The notes: generated by a model from the sequence alone, not told the origin. A stretch of 55,243 bases of DNA from Lachnospiraceae bacterium (GCA_009774625.1 VSOB01000015.1:1-55243); one strand, 5' to 3'. Counted from the first letter of the stretch, positions 26,122 to 35,232 are shown. Numbers and translations are program-made.

Positions 26122-26439
26122 ATGGCAAGCCAGGTAATGAGAATTACATTAAAAGCGTATGAGCATCAGTTGGTGGATGCCTGTGCCAAAAAAATCATCG
26201 AAACAGTAAAGAAGAACGGGTCTCAGGTGAGCGGGCCGGTACCCCTTCCCACGAAAAAGGAAGTGGTGACAATCCTCAGGGCGGTTCACAAATACAAAGA
26301 TTCCAGAGAGCAGTTCGAGCAGAGGACACATAAGAGACTGATTGATATCATCTCACCCACACCCAAGACTGTGGATGTACTGCAGAGACTGGAAATGCCT
26401 GCAGGCGTTTACATTGATATAAAAATGAAAAACAAATAA
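26122..26439 (+). CDS. rpsJ: 30S ribosomal protein S10
   Basis: 105 residues. MRITLKAYEHQLVDACAKKIIETVKKNG and the loop segment GPVPLPTKK are diagnostic; the protein also acts with NusB in transcription antitermination. Strong ribosome binding site AAAGGAGG. First gene of the 16-kb ribosomal protein cluster. Confidence 0.97.
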   Translation: MASQVMRITLKAYEHQLVDACAKKIIETVKKNGSQVSGPVPLPTKKEVVTILRAVHKYKDSREQFEQRTHKRLIDIISPTPKTVDVLQRLEMPAGVYIDIKMKNK

Positions 26440-26499
26440 CCTCTACTAGTATGAACGGCCGGTCCGTTCCGCTGTAGAACAAACAGGAGGGAAAAGGTA

Positions 26500-27183
26500 A
26501 TGAAGAAAGCGATTTTGGCTACAAAAATCGGTATGACACAGATCTTCCAGGAAGACGGTTCACTGATCCCGGTAACAGTGCTTCAGGCAGGACCCTGTGT
26601 GGTAACTCAGGTAAAGACAATGGACAATGACGGCTACAGCGCCGTGCAGGTGGGCTTTGTTGATAAGAAGGAAAAGATCATCAACAAAGACAAGGGTGGT
26701 AAGAAGGAAGTGATTCACAGACACGGTGTGAACAAGCCCCTGCAGGGACATTTCAAAAAGGCCGGCGTTGCTTCCAAAAGATATGTAAGAGAGCTGAAGC
26801 TGGAAAATGCAGAGGAGTATGCACTGGGAAATGAAATCAAAGCTGATATTTTTGCAGCAGGAGACAGAGTGGATGCGACTGCCATTTCCAAAGGAAAAGG
26901 CTTCCAGGGTGCGATCAAGAGACATGGACAGCACAGAGGACCGATGGCACATGGTTCCAAATTCCATCGTCATCAGGGTTCCAACGGCGCCTGCTCTTCG
27001 CCGAGCAAGGTGTTCAAGGGAAAGAAGATGCCCGGACATATGGGCTGCGTGAAAGTTACGGTACAGAATCTGAGCGTTGTCAGAGTGGATGCGGAGAAAA
27101 ATCTGCTTCTGGTAAAGGGTGCGGTACCGGGTCCCAAGAAAGCACTGGTAACCATTAAAGAAACTACGAGAGTAGAAGCATAA
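26500..27183 (+). CDS. rplC: 50S ribosomal protein L3
   Basis: 227 residues, slightly longer than the usual 205-215. MKKAILATKIGMTQIF starts the protein; the central extension GPMAHGSKFHRHQGSNGACSSPSKVFKGKKMPGHMG reaches toward the peptidyl transferase centre in known structures. The quoted stretches are split here: GPMAHGSKFHRH, then QGSNGA, then GKKMPGHMG. Essential for assembly. Follows rpsJ in S10 operon order. Confidence 0.97.
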   Translation: MKKAILATKIGMTQIFQEDGSLIPVTVLQAGPCVVTQVKTMDNDGYSAVQVGFVDKKEKIINKDKGGKKEVIHRHGVNKPLQGHFKKAGVASKRYVRELKLENAEEYALGNEIKADIFAAGDRVDATAISKGKGFQGAIKRHGQHRGPMAHGSKFHRHQGSNGACSSPSKVFKGKKMPGHMGCVKVTVQNLSVVRVDAEKNLLLVKGAVPGPKKALVTIKETTRVEA

Positions 27184-27210
27184 ATATCGGATGAAAGGAG
27201 GACTACACAG

Positions 27211-27831
27211 ATGGCAAACGTATCTGTTTATAATATGGAAGGCAAAGAAGTTGATAAGATCGACTTAAGTGATGCCGTATTTGGTGTGGAAGTAAACGAA
27301 CATCTGGTACACATGGCAGTTGTTCAGCAGCTTGCGAACAATCGCCAGGGAACACAGAAAGCCAAGACACGGGCGGAAGTTTCCGGCGGTGGAAGAAAGC
27401 CGTGGAGACAGAAGGGGACCGGTCATGCAAGGCAGGGTTCCACCAGAGCGCCTCAGTGGACAGGAGGCGGCGTTGTATTCGCTCCGGTTCCCAGGGATTA
27501 TTCCTTTAAGATGAATAAGAAAGAAAAGAGGATCGCCCTGAAGTCTGCGCTGACCAGCAGAGTGCTGGAAAACAAGCTGATCGTTGTGGATGAACTGAAA
27601 TTCGGCGAGATCAAGACAAAGAATTTCAAAAAGGTAATGGACAATCTGCATGTGACCAAAGGGCTTGTGGTACTGGCAGAAAATGATGAAAATGTGGTAA
27701 TGTCCGCAAGAAATCTCTATGGGATTCAGACAGCGCTTGCAAACACGATTAATGTATATGACATTCTGAAGGGCGGTACACTTGTGCTGACAAAGGATGC
27801 GGCAAAGAAGATTGAGGAGGTGTACGCATAA
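27211..27831 (+). CDS. rplD: 50S ribosomal protein L4
   Basis: 206 residues. The internal basic loop GTQKAKTRAEVSGGGRKPW..KGTGHARQGS is the part that lines the exit tunnel. L4 is the known autoregulator of the S10 operon in Enterobacteria; whether it binds the leader at 25895-26082 here is open. Its stop TAA shares a base with the ATG of rplW. Confidence 0.97.
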   Translation: MANVSVYNMEGKEVDKIDLSDAVFGVEVNEHLVHMAVVQQLANNRQGTQKAKTRAEVSGGGRKPWRQKGTGHARQGSTRAPQWTGGGVVFAPVPRDYSFKMNKKEKRIALKSALTSRVLENKLIVVDELKFGEIKTKNFKKVMDNLHVTKGLVVLAENDENVVMSARNLYGIQTALANTINVYDILKGGTLVLTKDAAKKIEEVYA

Positions 27832-28130
27832 TGGCAGTTTTACAGTATTATGATGTGATCCTCAAACCGGTGATTACAGAGAAGAGCATGGCCGGTATGG
27901 GCGAAAAGAAATATACGTTCCTTGTTCATACAGAGGCAAACAAAGCACAGATCAAAGAAGCTGTGGAAAAAATGTTTGAAGGAACAAAGGTAAAGAAAGT
28001 CAATACCATGAACCTGGACGGTAAGAAGAAAAGACGCGGTGCGGTAGTGGGAAGGACAGCAAAGACCAAAAAGGCGATTGTCCAGTTGACAGAGGACAGT
28101 AAGGAAATCGAAATTTTCACAGGGCTGTAA
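27831..28130 (+). CDS. rplW: 50S ribosomal protein L23
   Basis: 99 residues. YDVILKPVITEKSM and KVNTMNLDGKKKRRG are typical. It forms the docking site for trigger factor and SRP at the tunnel exit. One-base overlap (TAATG) with rplD. Confidence 0.97.
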   Translation: MAVLQYYDVILKPVITEKSMAGMGEKKYTFLVHTEANKAQIKEAVEKMFEGTKVKKVNTMNLDGKKKRRGAVVGRTAKTKKAIVQLTEDSKEIEIFTGL

Positions 28131-28197
28131 GCCTGAGAAGCCTGAATATGCACAGTAAAGTGCGATACTAAAACAGCAACCGAAAGGAGAACTTACA

Positions 28198-29040
28198 ATG
28201 GGAATTAAGACATATAACCCATATACACCTTCCAGAAGAAATATGACCGGTTCTGATTTCGCAGAGATTACCAAGAGCACTCCTGAAAAGAGTCTCCTGG
28301 TTTCTCTGAATAAAAATTCCGGACGCAACAACCAGGGAAAGATCACAGTCAGACACCGTGGAGGCGGCAACAGAAGAAAATATAGAATGATTGATTTCCG
28401 TAGAATCAAAGATGGTATTCCGGCTACGGTAATCGGTATTGAATATGATCCGAACAGAACAGCAAACATTGCTCTGATCTGCTATGCGGACGGACAGAAA
28501 TCCTATATCCTTGCGCCGGAAGGCCTGAAGGACGGCATGAAAGTCATGAACGGGCCGGAGGCTGAGGTGAGAATCGGCAACTGCCTTCCTTTATCAGAAA
28601 TCCCTGTAGGTACACAGGTACACAATATAGAGCTGTATCCCGGCAAGGGCGGCCAGATGGTCCGCAGCGCAGGCAACAGTGCGCAGTTGATGGCTAAGGA
28701 AGGAAAGTATGCCACACTCAGACTTCCTTCAGGAGAGATGAGAATGGTTCCCATCGTCTGCCGCGCAACCATCGGCGTAGTGGGAAATGCAGATCACAGC
28801 CTGATTAATATCGGTAAAGCAGGACGCAAGCGTCACATGGGTATCAGACCTACAGTCCGTGGTTCTGTAATGAACCCCAATGACCATCCGCACGGCGGCG
28901 GCGAAGGCAAGACCGGAATCGGACGTCCCGGCCCGTGTACACCCTGGGGCAAACCGGCGCTTGGCTTAAAGACCAGAAAGAAAAAGAAACAGTCCAATAA
29001 GTTGATCGTAAGACGACGTGACGGCAGAGCGGTTAAGTAA
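28198..29040 (+). CDS. rplB: 50S ribosomal protein L2
   Basis: 280 residues, full length. MGIKTYNPYTPSRRNMTGSDF, GRNNQGKITVRHRGGG and the C-terminal NPNDHPHGGGEGK (with the conserved histidine near the peptidyl transferase centre) are all present. AAAGGAG precedes the ATG. Confidence 0.98.
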   Translation: MGIKTYNPYTPSRRNMTGSDFAEITKSTPEKSLLVSLNKNSGRNNQGKITVRHRGGGNRRKYRMIDFRRIKDGIPATVIGIEYDPNRTANIALICYADGQKSYILAPEGLKDGMKVMNGPEAEVRIGNCLPLSEIPVGTQVHNIELYPGKGGQMVRSAGNSAQLMAKEGKYATLRLPSGEMRMVPIVCRATIGVVGNADHSLINIGKAGRKRHMGIRPTVRGSVMNPNDHPHGGGEGKTGIGRPGPCTPWGKPALGLKTRKKKKQSNKLIVRRRDGRAVK

Positions 29041-29065
29041 TCGATATTAAACAGGAGGAATCAAA

Positions 29066-29347
29066 ATGGCTAGATCATTAAAAAAAGGACCATTTGCAGA
29101 TAAGAGCGTGCTGAAAAAGGTAGATGCTCTGAATGCATCAGGGCAGAAACAGGTGATTAAGACCTGGTCCCGCCGTTCCACTATCTTCCCGTCTTTTGTG
29201 GGACACACCTTTGCGGTACATGACGGCAGAAGGCATGTGCCTGTATATGTAACAGAGGATATGGTTGGACATAAACTGGGTGAGTTCGTTGCCACGAGAA
29301 CTTACAGAGGACATGGAAAAGACGAGAAGAAATCCAAAGTAAGATAA
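29066..29347 (+). CDS. rpsS: 30S ribosomal protein S19
   Basis: 93 residues. MARSLKKGPFADKSVLKKV and the C-terminal KLGEFVATRTYRGHG are diagnostic. It works with S13 in the head of the small subunit. Located between rplB and rplV as in all S10 operons. Confidence 0.97.
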   Translation: MARSLKKGPFADKSVLKKVDALNASGQKQVIKTWSRRSTIFPSFVGHTFAVHDGRRHVPVYVTEDMVGHKLGEFVATRTYRGHGKDEKKSKVR

Positions 29348-29370
29348 TTTTGAAAGGAGGTTTCTATTTC

Positions 29371-29757
29371 ATGGCAAAAGGACATAGAAGTCAGATAAAA
29401 AGAGAAAGAAATGCGAAGAAGGATACCAGACCGTCTGCAAAATTATCTTATGCAAGGGTGTCCGTTCAGAAAGCGTGTTTTGTATTAGATGCCATCAGAG
29501 GAAAGGATGTGCAGACTGCACTCGGTATTCTGGAGTACAATCCGAGATATGCATCAGGCCTGATTAAGAAGCTGCTTGAGTCGGCCATTGCCAATGCGGA
29601 GAACAACAATGGCATGAACAGGGACAATCTTTATATTGCAGAGTGTTATGCAAATAAAGGACCTACGATGAAGAGAGTGAGACCGAGAGCGCAGGGCAGG
29701 GCTTACAGAATCGAAAAGAGAATGAGCCACATTACAGTCGTGCTTGATGAAAGATAG
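29371..29757 (+). CDS. rplV: 50S ribosomal protein L22
   Basis: 128 residues from the ATG at 29371, which has AAAGGAGG ten bases upstream; an in-frame TTG at 29350 would overlap that site and is not used. SYARVSVQKACFVLDAIRGK and the tunnel-loop RVRPRAQGRAYRIEKRMSHI are conserved. Mutations in this loop change macrolide sensitivity in other bacteria. Confidence 0.96.
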   Translation: MAKGHRSQIKRERNAKKDTRPSAKLSYARVSVQKACFVLDAIRGKDVQTALGILEYNPRYASGLIKKLLESAIANAENNNGMNRDNLYIAECYANKGPTMKRVRPRAQGRAYRIEKRMSHITVVLDER

Positions 29758-29768
29758 GAGGAAAGATA

Positions 29769-30428
29769 ATGGGACAGAAAGTTAATCCTCACGGCCTGAG
29801 AGTGGGTATTATAAAGGACTGGGATTCCAGATGGTATGCTTCTGATGCTGAGTTTTCCGATTTTCTGGTAGAGGACTACAACATCCGGAAGTTTTTAAAG
29901 AAAAAATTATACAGCGCAGGAATTTCCAAAATTGAAATTGAAAGAGCATCTGATCGTGTTAAGGTGATTATTTATACAGCAAAGCCCGGTGTGGTCATCG
30001 GTAAGGGCGGAGCAGAAATCGAAGTAACAAAGAAAGAGCTGACAAAGCTGACAGACAAGAAAGTACTGGTTGACATCAAGGAAATCAAGAAACCGGACAG
30101 AGATGCACAGCTTGTGGCAGAAAACATTGCACAGCAGTTGGAGAACCGTGTGTCCTTCAGACGTGCTATGAAGTCCTGCATGGGCAGAACTATGAAGATG
30201 GGCGCACTTGGCATCAAGACTTCCGTTTCGGGACGTCTGGGCGGTGCAGATATGGCGCGTACAGAGTTTTACAGTGACGGTACGATCCCGCTGCAGACAT
30301 TGCGCGCGGATATTGAATATGGATTTGCAGAGGCAGACACCACATATGGCAAAGTGGGTGTGAAGGTATGGATCTACAAAGGTGAGGTACTACCTACGAA
30401 AGGAAACAAGGAAGGGAGCGATAAATAA
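29769..30428 (+). CDS. rpsC: 30S ribosomal protein S3
   Basis: 219 residues. MGQKVNPHGLRVGIIKDWDS, the KH-domain motif PGVVIGKGGAEIE and the C-terminal GVKVWIYKGEVLP are diagnostic. It lines the mRNA entry channel. Its last base is the first base of the rplP start. Confidence 0.97.
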   Translation: MGQKVNPHGLRVGIIKDWDSRWYASDAEFSDFLVEDYNIRKFLKKKLYSAGISKIEIERASDRVKVIIYTAKPGVVIGKGGAEIEVTKKELTKLTDKKVLVDIKEIKKPDRDAQLVAENIAQQLENRVSFRRAMKSCMGRTMKMGALGIKTSVSGRLGGADMARTEFYSDGTIPLQTLRADIEYGFAEADTTYGKVGVKVWIYKGEVLPTKGNKEGSDK

Positions 30429-30865
30429 TGTTAATGCCGAAAAGAGTAAAACGTCGTAAACAGTTCCGTGGTTCCATGGCAGGTAAAGCTATGAGAGGCA
30501 ATACGATCACTTATGGTGAATATGGTATCATTGCAACAGAGCCGTGCTGGATCAAGTCCAATCAGATCGAGGCAGCCCGTATTGCAATGACGCGTTATAT
30601 CAAGCGTGGCGGCCAGGTCTGGATTAAGATTTTCCCGGATAAGCCGGTGACGGCAAAGCCGGCAGAAACACGTATGGGTTCCGGTAAAGGTACTCTTGAA
30701 TACTGGGTAGCGGTGGTGAAACCAGGACGTGTTATGTTTGAGATTTCCGGCGTATCAGAAGAAATCGCAAAAGAAGCATTGCGTCTTGCTACACATAAGC
30801 TTCCATGCAAATGTAAAATTGTTTCTAAAGCAGACTTGGAAGGCGGTGCATCAAATGAAAACTAA
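30428..30865 (+). CDS. rplP: 50S ribosomal protein L16
   Basis: 145 residues. MLMPKRVKRRKQFRGSMAGKA and RMGSGKGTLEYWVAVVKPGRV are typical. It organises the A site of the large subunit. It overlaps rpsC by one base and rpmC by eleven bases. Confidence 0.97.
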   Translation: MLMPKRVKRRKQFRGSMAGKAMRGNTITYGEYGIIATEPCWIKSNQIEAARIAMTRYIKRGGQVWIKIFPDKPVTAKPAETRMGSGKGTLEYWVAVVKPGRVMFEISGVSEEIAKEALRLATHKLPCKCKIVSKADLEGGASNEN

Positions 30866-31064
30866 TAAGTATGTGGAAGATTTAAAGACAAAATCAGCTG
30901 CAGAATTAGCACAGGAATTAGTGGCTGCTAAAAAAGAACTTTTCAATTTGAGATTCCAGAACGCAACAAATCAGTTGGACAATACGGCAAGGATCAGAGA
31001 AGTCAGAAAGAACATTGCCAGAATCCAGACAGTAATTACTGAGAAAAATAAGGCACAGGCATAA
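30855..31064 (+). CDS. rpmC: 50S ribosomal protein L29
   Basis: 69 residues from the ATG at 30855, inside the end of rplP. ELAQELVAAKKELFNLRFQNATNQLDN is the family core (read here in two parts, ELAQELVAAKKELFNLRFQ and NATNQLDN). The long frame open upstream of this ATG is only the rplP shadow. Binds near the tunnel exit. Confidence 0.96.
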   Translation: MKTNKYVEDLKTKSAAELAQELVAAKKELFNLRFQNATNQLDNTARIREVRKNIARIQTVITEKNKAQA

Positions 31065-31099
31065 GGCGGCCGGGTGCTAAGGCAGAAAGGAGAATCATA

Positions 31100-31354
31100 G
31101 TGGAAAGAAATTTGAGAAAGACCCGTACTGGAAAAGTGACCAGTAATAAGATGGATAAAACGATCGTTGTGGCAGTTGAGGATCATGTAAAGCATGCGCT
31201 TTACAATAAAATCGTTAAGAGAACCTATAAGCTGAAGGCACACGACGAGAACAACGAATGCAGCATCGGTGATACCGTAAAGGTTATGGAAACAAGGCCG
31301 CTCTCCAAAGATAAGCGTTGGAGGCTTGTTGAAATCGTAGAGAAAGTAAAATAG
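31100..31354 (+). CDS. rpsQ: 30S ribosomal protein S17
   Basis: 84 residues with a GTG start (31100) after AAAGGAG. ERNLRKTRTGKVTSNKMDKT and YKLKAHDENNECSIGDTV identify it. Primary 16S rRNA binder of the OB-fold class. Confidence 0.96.
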   Translation: MERNLRKTRTGKVTSNKMDKTIVVAVEDHVKHALYNKIVKRTYKLKAHDENNECSIGDTVKVMETRPLSKDKRWRLVEIVEKVK

Positions 31355-31391
31355 TTTTTTCAGACATAGAAGAAATAAAAGGAGAATTGGC

Positions 31392-31760
31392 ATGATACAA
31401 CAGGAAAGCAGACTGAGGGTCGCTGATAACACGGGTGCAAAAGAACTTTTGTGCATCAGGGTTATGGGCGGATCAACAAGAAGATATGCAAATATAGGTG
31501 ATGTAATCGTTGCTACTGTTAAAGATGCAACACCCGGCGGTGTTGTCAAAAAGGGCGATGTCGTAAAAGCCGTAGTTGTACGTACTGTAAAGGGCGCCCG
31601 CCGCAAAGACGGTTCCTATATCAGATTTGACGAAAATGCTGCTGTTATCATCAAGGAGGATAAGACTCCCAGAGGAACCCGTATTTTTGGACCGGTAGCC
31701 AGAGAGCTTCGTGAAAAACAGTTTATGAAAATTGTTTCTCTGGCTCCGGAAGTATTATAA
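31392..31760 (+). CDS. rplN: 50S ribosomal protein L14
   Basis: 122 residues, exact family length. MIQQESRLRVADNTGAKELL and VRTVKGARRKDGSYIRFDEN are diagnostic. It contributes to an intersubunit bridge. AAAGGAG precedes the ATG. Confidence 0.97.
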   Translation: MIQQESRLRVADNTGAKELLCIRVMGGSTRRYANIGDVIVATVKDATPGGVVKKGDVVKAVVVRTVKGARRKDGSYIRFDENAAVIIKEDKTPRGTRIFGPVARELREKQFMKIVSLAPEVL

Positions 31761-31772
31761 GGAGGTGCCTGA

Positions 31773-32084
31773 ATGTCTACAATGAAAATCAAAAAGGGCG
31801 ATAATGTAAAAGTGATCGCCGGAAAAGATAATGGAAAAGAAGGAAAAGTGCTCTCCGTTGACCGCAAAAGCGGCAGAGTATTGGTGGAAGGTGTAAATAT
31901 GATTACCAAACATACAAAGCCTTCCGTAGCAAATCAGAACGGCGGTATTGTTCAGAAAGAAGCTCCGATTGCCATTTCCAATGTAATGTATGTGCATAAA
32001 GGAAAAGCGACCAGAATTGGCTTTAAGATGGAAAACGGCAAGAAAGTACGTTTTGCAAAATCGACAGGCGATGTCATCGATTAA
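31773..32084 (+). CDS. rplX: 50S ribosomal protein L24
   Basis: 103 residues. The KOW motif KKGDNVKVIAGKDNGKEGKV is at the N-terminus. Early assembly protein of the large subunit. Twelve bases after rplN. Confidence 0.97.
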   Translation: MSTMKIKKGDNVKVIAGKDNGKEGKVLSVDRKSGRVLVEGVNMITKHTKPSVANQNGGIVQKEAPIAISNVMYVHKGKATRIGFKMENGKKVRFAKSTGDVID

Positions 32085-32107
32085 GGAAAGGAAAGGAGGC
32101 CTGGACA

Positions 32108-32647
32108 GTGAGTAGACTGAAAGATATGTATAAAAACGAGATCATGGATGCCATGATTAAGAAGTTTGGATATAAAAACAGCATGGAAGTACCGAAGCTC
32201 GAAAAAGTAGTGATCAACATGGGCGTGGGTGAAGCAAAAGACAATGCGAAAGTGCTGGAATCTGCAATGGCAGATATGGAGAAAATCTCAGGTCAGAAAG
32301 CAGTGGTAACCAAAGCGAAAAATTCCATTGCGAATTTTAAAATCAGAGAAGGTATGCCTATCGGCTGCAAGGTAACGCTCCGCGGCGAGAAGATGTATGA
32401 GTTTGTGGATCGCCTGATCAATCTTGCACTGCCTCGTGTACGCGACTTCAGAGGTGTGAATCCCAATGCTTTTGACGGAAGAGGCAACTATGCACTTGGT
32501 ATCAAGGAGCAGTTGATCTTCCCGGAAATCGAGTATGATAAGATTGACAAAGTAAGAGGTATGGATGTTGTTTTTGTTACAACAGCCAAAACAGACGAAG
32601 AGGCCCGTGAGTTATTAAGATTATTCAATATGCCGTTTGCAAAATAA
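32108..32647 (+). CDS. rplE: 50S ribosomal protein L5
   Basis: 179 residues with a GTG start (32108) ten bases after AAAGGAGG. VPKLEKVVINMGVGEAKDN and the GLDIVFVTTAKTDEEA-type end (here GMDVVFVTTAKTDEEA) are diagnostic. It binds 5S rRNA. Confidence 0.97.
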   Translation: MSRLKDMYKNEIMDAMIKKFGYKNSMEVPKLEKVVINMGVGEAKDNAKVLESAMADMEKISGQKAVVTKAKNSIANFKIREGMPIGCKVTLRGEKMYEFVDRLINLALPRVRDFRGVNPNAFDGRGNYALGIKEQLIFPEIEYDKIDKVRGMDVVFVTTAKTDEEARELLRLFNMPFAK

Positions 32648-32661
32648 AAGGAGGTAAATTC

Positions 32662-32847
32662 ATGGCTAAAACAGCAATGAAGATCAAACAGCAGCGCAAG
32701 GCAAAATTCTCTACAAGAGCATACAGCCGCTGCAAAATCTGTGGTCGTCCACATGCATATTTACGGAAATACGGAATCTGCAGAATTTGCTTCCGTGAAT
32801 TAGCATACAAAGGCCAGATCCCCGGCGTAAAGAAAGCCAGCTGGTGA
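32662..32847 (+). CDS. rpsZ: 30S ribosomal protein S14, zinc type
   Basis: 61 residues, the short type Z form. Four zinc cysteines are at positions 24, 27, 40 and 43 (CKICGRP and CRICF). In this operon order it stands between rplE and rpsH; a 265-base hairpin-repeat region follows it. Confidence 0.97.
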   Translation: MAKTAMKIKQQRKAKFSTRAYSRCKICGRPHAYLRKYGICRICFRELAYKGQIPGVKKASW

Positions 32848-32854
32848 CCGGAAG

Positions 32855-33060
32855 CACTTGACGAGGTATTTTCGAGTCTAGTGCGATGCATTGAACACTT
32901 GATGAGGTATTTTCGAATCTGGTGTGAAAGCAGTTCTTTGAGCTTAGTGAGGTATTTACGAACTTAGCGAAAAGAACTTCCTGAATCCACTTGACGAGGT
33001 ATTTTCGAATCCGGTGTGAAAGCAGTTCTTTGAGCCTGGTGAGGTATTTTCGAACTGAGC
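32855..33060 (+). repeat. five hairpin repeats with conserved loop, rpsZ-rpsH gap
   Basis: Units lie at 32855-32883, 32896-32924, 32942-32968, 32988-33016 and 33034-33060. Each has a stem of 7-8 bases whose central pair is usually T opposite T, around a conserved loop GAGGTATTT(T/A)CGA. In the first, CACTTGAC faces GTCTAGTG; in the third, GCTTAGT faces ACTTAGC. Stem bases differ between units but pairing is largely kept (with G-T pairs), which is covariation. The third and fifth units are further enclosed by GTTCTTT...AAAAGAAC arms. Two related units follow infA. Confidence 0.8.
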
Positions 33061-33112
33061 GAAAAGAACATCCTTTAACGAACACAGATAGAAATCAAGG
33101 AGGTAAATCTAA

Positions 33113-33514
33113 ATGACAATGAGCGATCCTATTGCAGATATGCTTACAAGAATCCGTAACGCAAACATTGCAAAACATGATACGGTAGATGTCCCTTCTT
33201 CTAAGATGAAATTGGCTATTGCGCAGATTCTTTTAGACGAAGGTTATATAAGAAAATTCGATGTTGTGGAAGACGGAAGCTTCAAGACGATCCGCATTAC
33301 ATTGAAGTACGGTGCAGATAAGAACGAGAAGATCATCACAGGTCTGAAGAGAATTTCCAAACCGGGACTGCGGGTTTATGCAGGCAAAGAGGATATGCCC
33401 AAGGTGCTGGGCGGACTCGGTGTGGCAATCGTTTCCACAAATCAGGGCGTGATCACAGATAAGAAAGCAAGAGAACTTCAGGTAGGCGGAGAAGTTCTGG
33501 CATTTGTTTGGTAA
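33113..33514 (+). CDS. rpsH: 30S ribosomal protein S8
   Basis: 133 residues. MSDPIADMLTRIRNANIAKH and the end STNQGVITDKKARELQVGGE are typical. In E. coli S8 represses the spc operon; here the gene is separated from rpsZ by hairpin repeats. AAGGAGG lies nine bases before the ATG; ATG at 33119 is possible. Confidence 0.97.
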   Translation: MTMSDPIADMLTRIRNANIAKHDTVDVPSSKMKLAIAQILLDEGYIRKFDVVEDGSFKTIRITLKYGADKNEKIITGLKRISKPGLRVYAGKEDMPKVLGGLGVAIVSTNQGVITDKKARELQVGGEVLAFVW

Positions 33515-33562
33515 TCAGAAAGAGCGAATCAATCAACATAGAAATTTACAGGAGGTACGGGC

Positions 33563-34105
33563 ATGTCACGTATAGGAAGAATGCCAATCGCGGTTCCTGC
33601 AGGCGTCACTGTAGAAATTGCAGAAAATAATAAAGTGACTGTAAAAGGTCCTAAAGGGACTCTGGAAAGAGTATTGCCGTCCGAAATGGAAATCAGGATG
33701 GAAGGCGAAACAGTTGTTGTTTCCAGACCGAATGATTTGAAGAAAATGAAATCGCTGCATGGTCTGACAAGAACACTGATCAACAATATGGTTGTGGGTG
33801 TGACAGACGGATATCAGAAAAAGCTGGAAGTAAACGGCGTGGGATACAGGGCAGCGAAAGCCGGCAAGAAACTGACCTTATCTTTAGGATATTCTCACCC
33901 GGTGGAGATGGAAGATCCGGAAGGAATCGAAACCGTTCTGGAAGGACAGAACGTAATCATCGTCAAGGGTATTGATAAAGAAAAAGTTGGCCAATTCGCA
34001 GCTGAAATCAGAGACAAGAGACGTCCTGAGCCTTATAAGGGCAAGGGTATCAAGTATGCTGACGAAGTGATCAGACGCAAAGTTGGTAAGACCGGTAAGA
34101 AATAA
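33563..34105 (+). CDS. rplF: 50S ribosomal protein L6
   Basis: 180 residues. MSRIGRMPIAVPAGVTVEI and the C-terminal RRPEPYKGKGIKYADEVIRR are diagnostic. Two alpha-beta repeats near the factor-binding stalk. CAGGAGG ribosome binding site. Confidence 0.97.
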   Translation: MSRIGRMPIAVPAGVTVEIAENNKVTVKGPKGTLERVLPSEMEIRMEGETVVVSRPNDLKKMKSLHGLTRTLINNMVVGVTDGYQKKLEVNGVGYRAAKAGKKLTLSLGYSHPVEMEDPEGIETVLEGQNVIIVKGIDKEKVGQFAAEIRDKRRPEPYKGKGIKYADEVIRRKVGKTGKK

Positions 34106-34125
34106 GGAATAAGGAGAGTGTGAAA

Positions 34126-34494
34126 ATGGTTAACAAGGAATCAAAAGCGAAGGTTCGCGTGAAAAAGCATAAAAGAATACGTAACCGTTTCAGTGGTACT
34201 GCGCAGAGACCCCGTTTGGCTGTGTTCAGAAGCAATCATCACATGTATGCTCAAATTATTGACGATGTGGCCGGTCATACATTGGCTTCTGCTTCCACAC
34301 TGGAAAAGGATGTAAAGGCAGAGCTGGAAAAAACCAATAACGTGGATGCGGCAGCATATATAGGTACTGTGATTGGGAAGAGAGCAATTGAAAAAGGGAT
34401 TACAGAGGTTGTCTTTGACAGAGGCGGCTTTATATATCACGGAAAAATCGCAGCATTAGCTGAGGCAGCCAGAGAAGCTGGCCTGAAATTCTAG
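34126..34494 (+). CDS. rplR: 50S ribosomal protein L18
   Basis: 122 residues from the ATG at 34126, nine bases after AAGGAG; the GTG at 34120 is too close to it. RVKKHKRIRNRFSGTAQRPR and AEAAREAGLKF identify it. 5S rRNA binder. Confidence 0.96.
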   Translation: MVNKESKAKVRVKKHKRIRNRFSGTAQRPRLAVFRSNHHMYAQIIDDVAGHTLASASTLEKDVKAELEKTNNVDAAAYIGTVIGKRAIEKGITEVVFDRGGFIYHGKIAALAEAAREAGLKF

Positions 34495-34512
34495 GAAAGG
34501 AAGAAGGAAAGC

Positions 34513-35022
34513 ATGAAGAATACAATCATAGATGTGAGCCAGTTAGAGTTGAATGACAAAGTCGTTGCCATCAAGCGTGTTACCAAAACCGTAAAGGGCG
34601 GCCGTAATATGCGTTTTACAGCACTGGTGGTAGTTGGCGACGGCAACGGGCATGTAGGCGCTGGACTCGGCAAGGCTGTGGAAATTCCGGAAGCAATCCG
34701 CAAGGGAAAAGAAGATGCCATGAAGCATATTATTACGGTTGCATTGGATGAGAACAGCTCTATTACACATGATTTTATCGGAAAATACGGTTCCGCAAGC
34801 GTTCTGCTGAAAAGAGCTGCTGCAGGTACCGGTATCATCGCAGGCGGTCCGGCGCGTAATGTGTGCGAGCTTGCAGGTATTAAAAACATCCGTACAAAGT
34901 GTCTGGGTTCCAACAACAAACAGAATGTTGTACTTGCAACAATTGAAGGTCTGCGCCAGTTGAAAACTCCTGAGGAGGTAGCAAGGAACCGCGGAAAATC
35001 CATCGAAGAGATTCTTGGTTAA
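34513..35022 (+). CDS. rpsE: 30S ribosomal protein S5
   Basis: 169 residues. The double-stranded RNA domain (KVVAIKRVTKTVKGGRNMRF) and the GDGNGHVGAGLGKAVEIPEA loop are conserved. It shapes decoding accuracy with S4. Confidence 0.97.
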   Translation: MKNTIIDVSQLELNDKVVAIKRVTKTVKGGRNMRFTALVVVGDGNGHVGAGLGKAVEIPEAIRKGKEDAMKHIITVALDENSSITHDFIGKYGSASVLLKRAAAGTGIIAGGPARNVCELAGIKNIRTKCLGSNNKQNVVLATIEGLRQLKTPEEVARNRGKSIEEILG

Positions 35023-35036
35023 GGAGGAGACTGAAC

Positions 35037-35219
35037 ATGGCAAATACGTTAAAAGTGACTTTGGTGAAATCTCCTATCGGTGCAGTTCCCAAGCATAAAA
35101 AAACCATCGAGGCAATGGGCCTCAGGAAGATGCACAAGACAGTGGAGCTGCCGGATAACGATGCAACCAGAGGTATGATCAAACAAGTAGAATATATGGT
35201 AAAAGTAGAAGAGGCATAA
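35037..35219 (+). CDS. rpmD: 50S ribosomal protein L30
   Basis: 60 residues, standard length. LKVTLVKSPIGAVPKHKKTIEAMGLRKM is typical (seen as LKVTLVKSPIG and LGLRKM-like AMGLRKM). Fourteen bases after rpsE with AAGGAGG. Confidence 0.96.
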   Translation: MANTLKVTLVKSPIGAVPKHKKTIEAMGLRKMHKTVELPDNDATRGMIKQVEYMVKVEEA

Positions 35220-35232
35220 AGGAGGTGTGAGC

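Noticed and set aside
32855..33060. CRISPR-like array
   Set aside because: Units are 27-29 bases but alternate in type, have no uniform spacers, and are hairpins with changing stems; no cas genes nearby.
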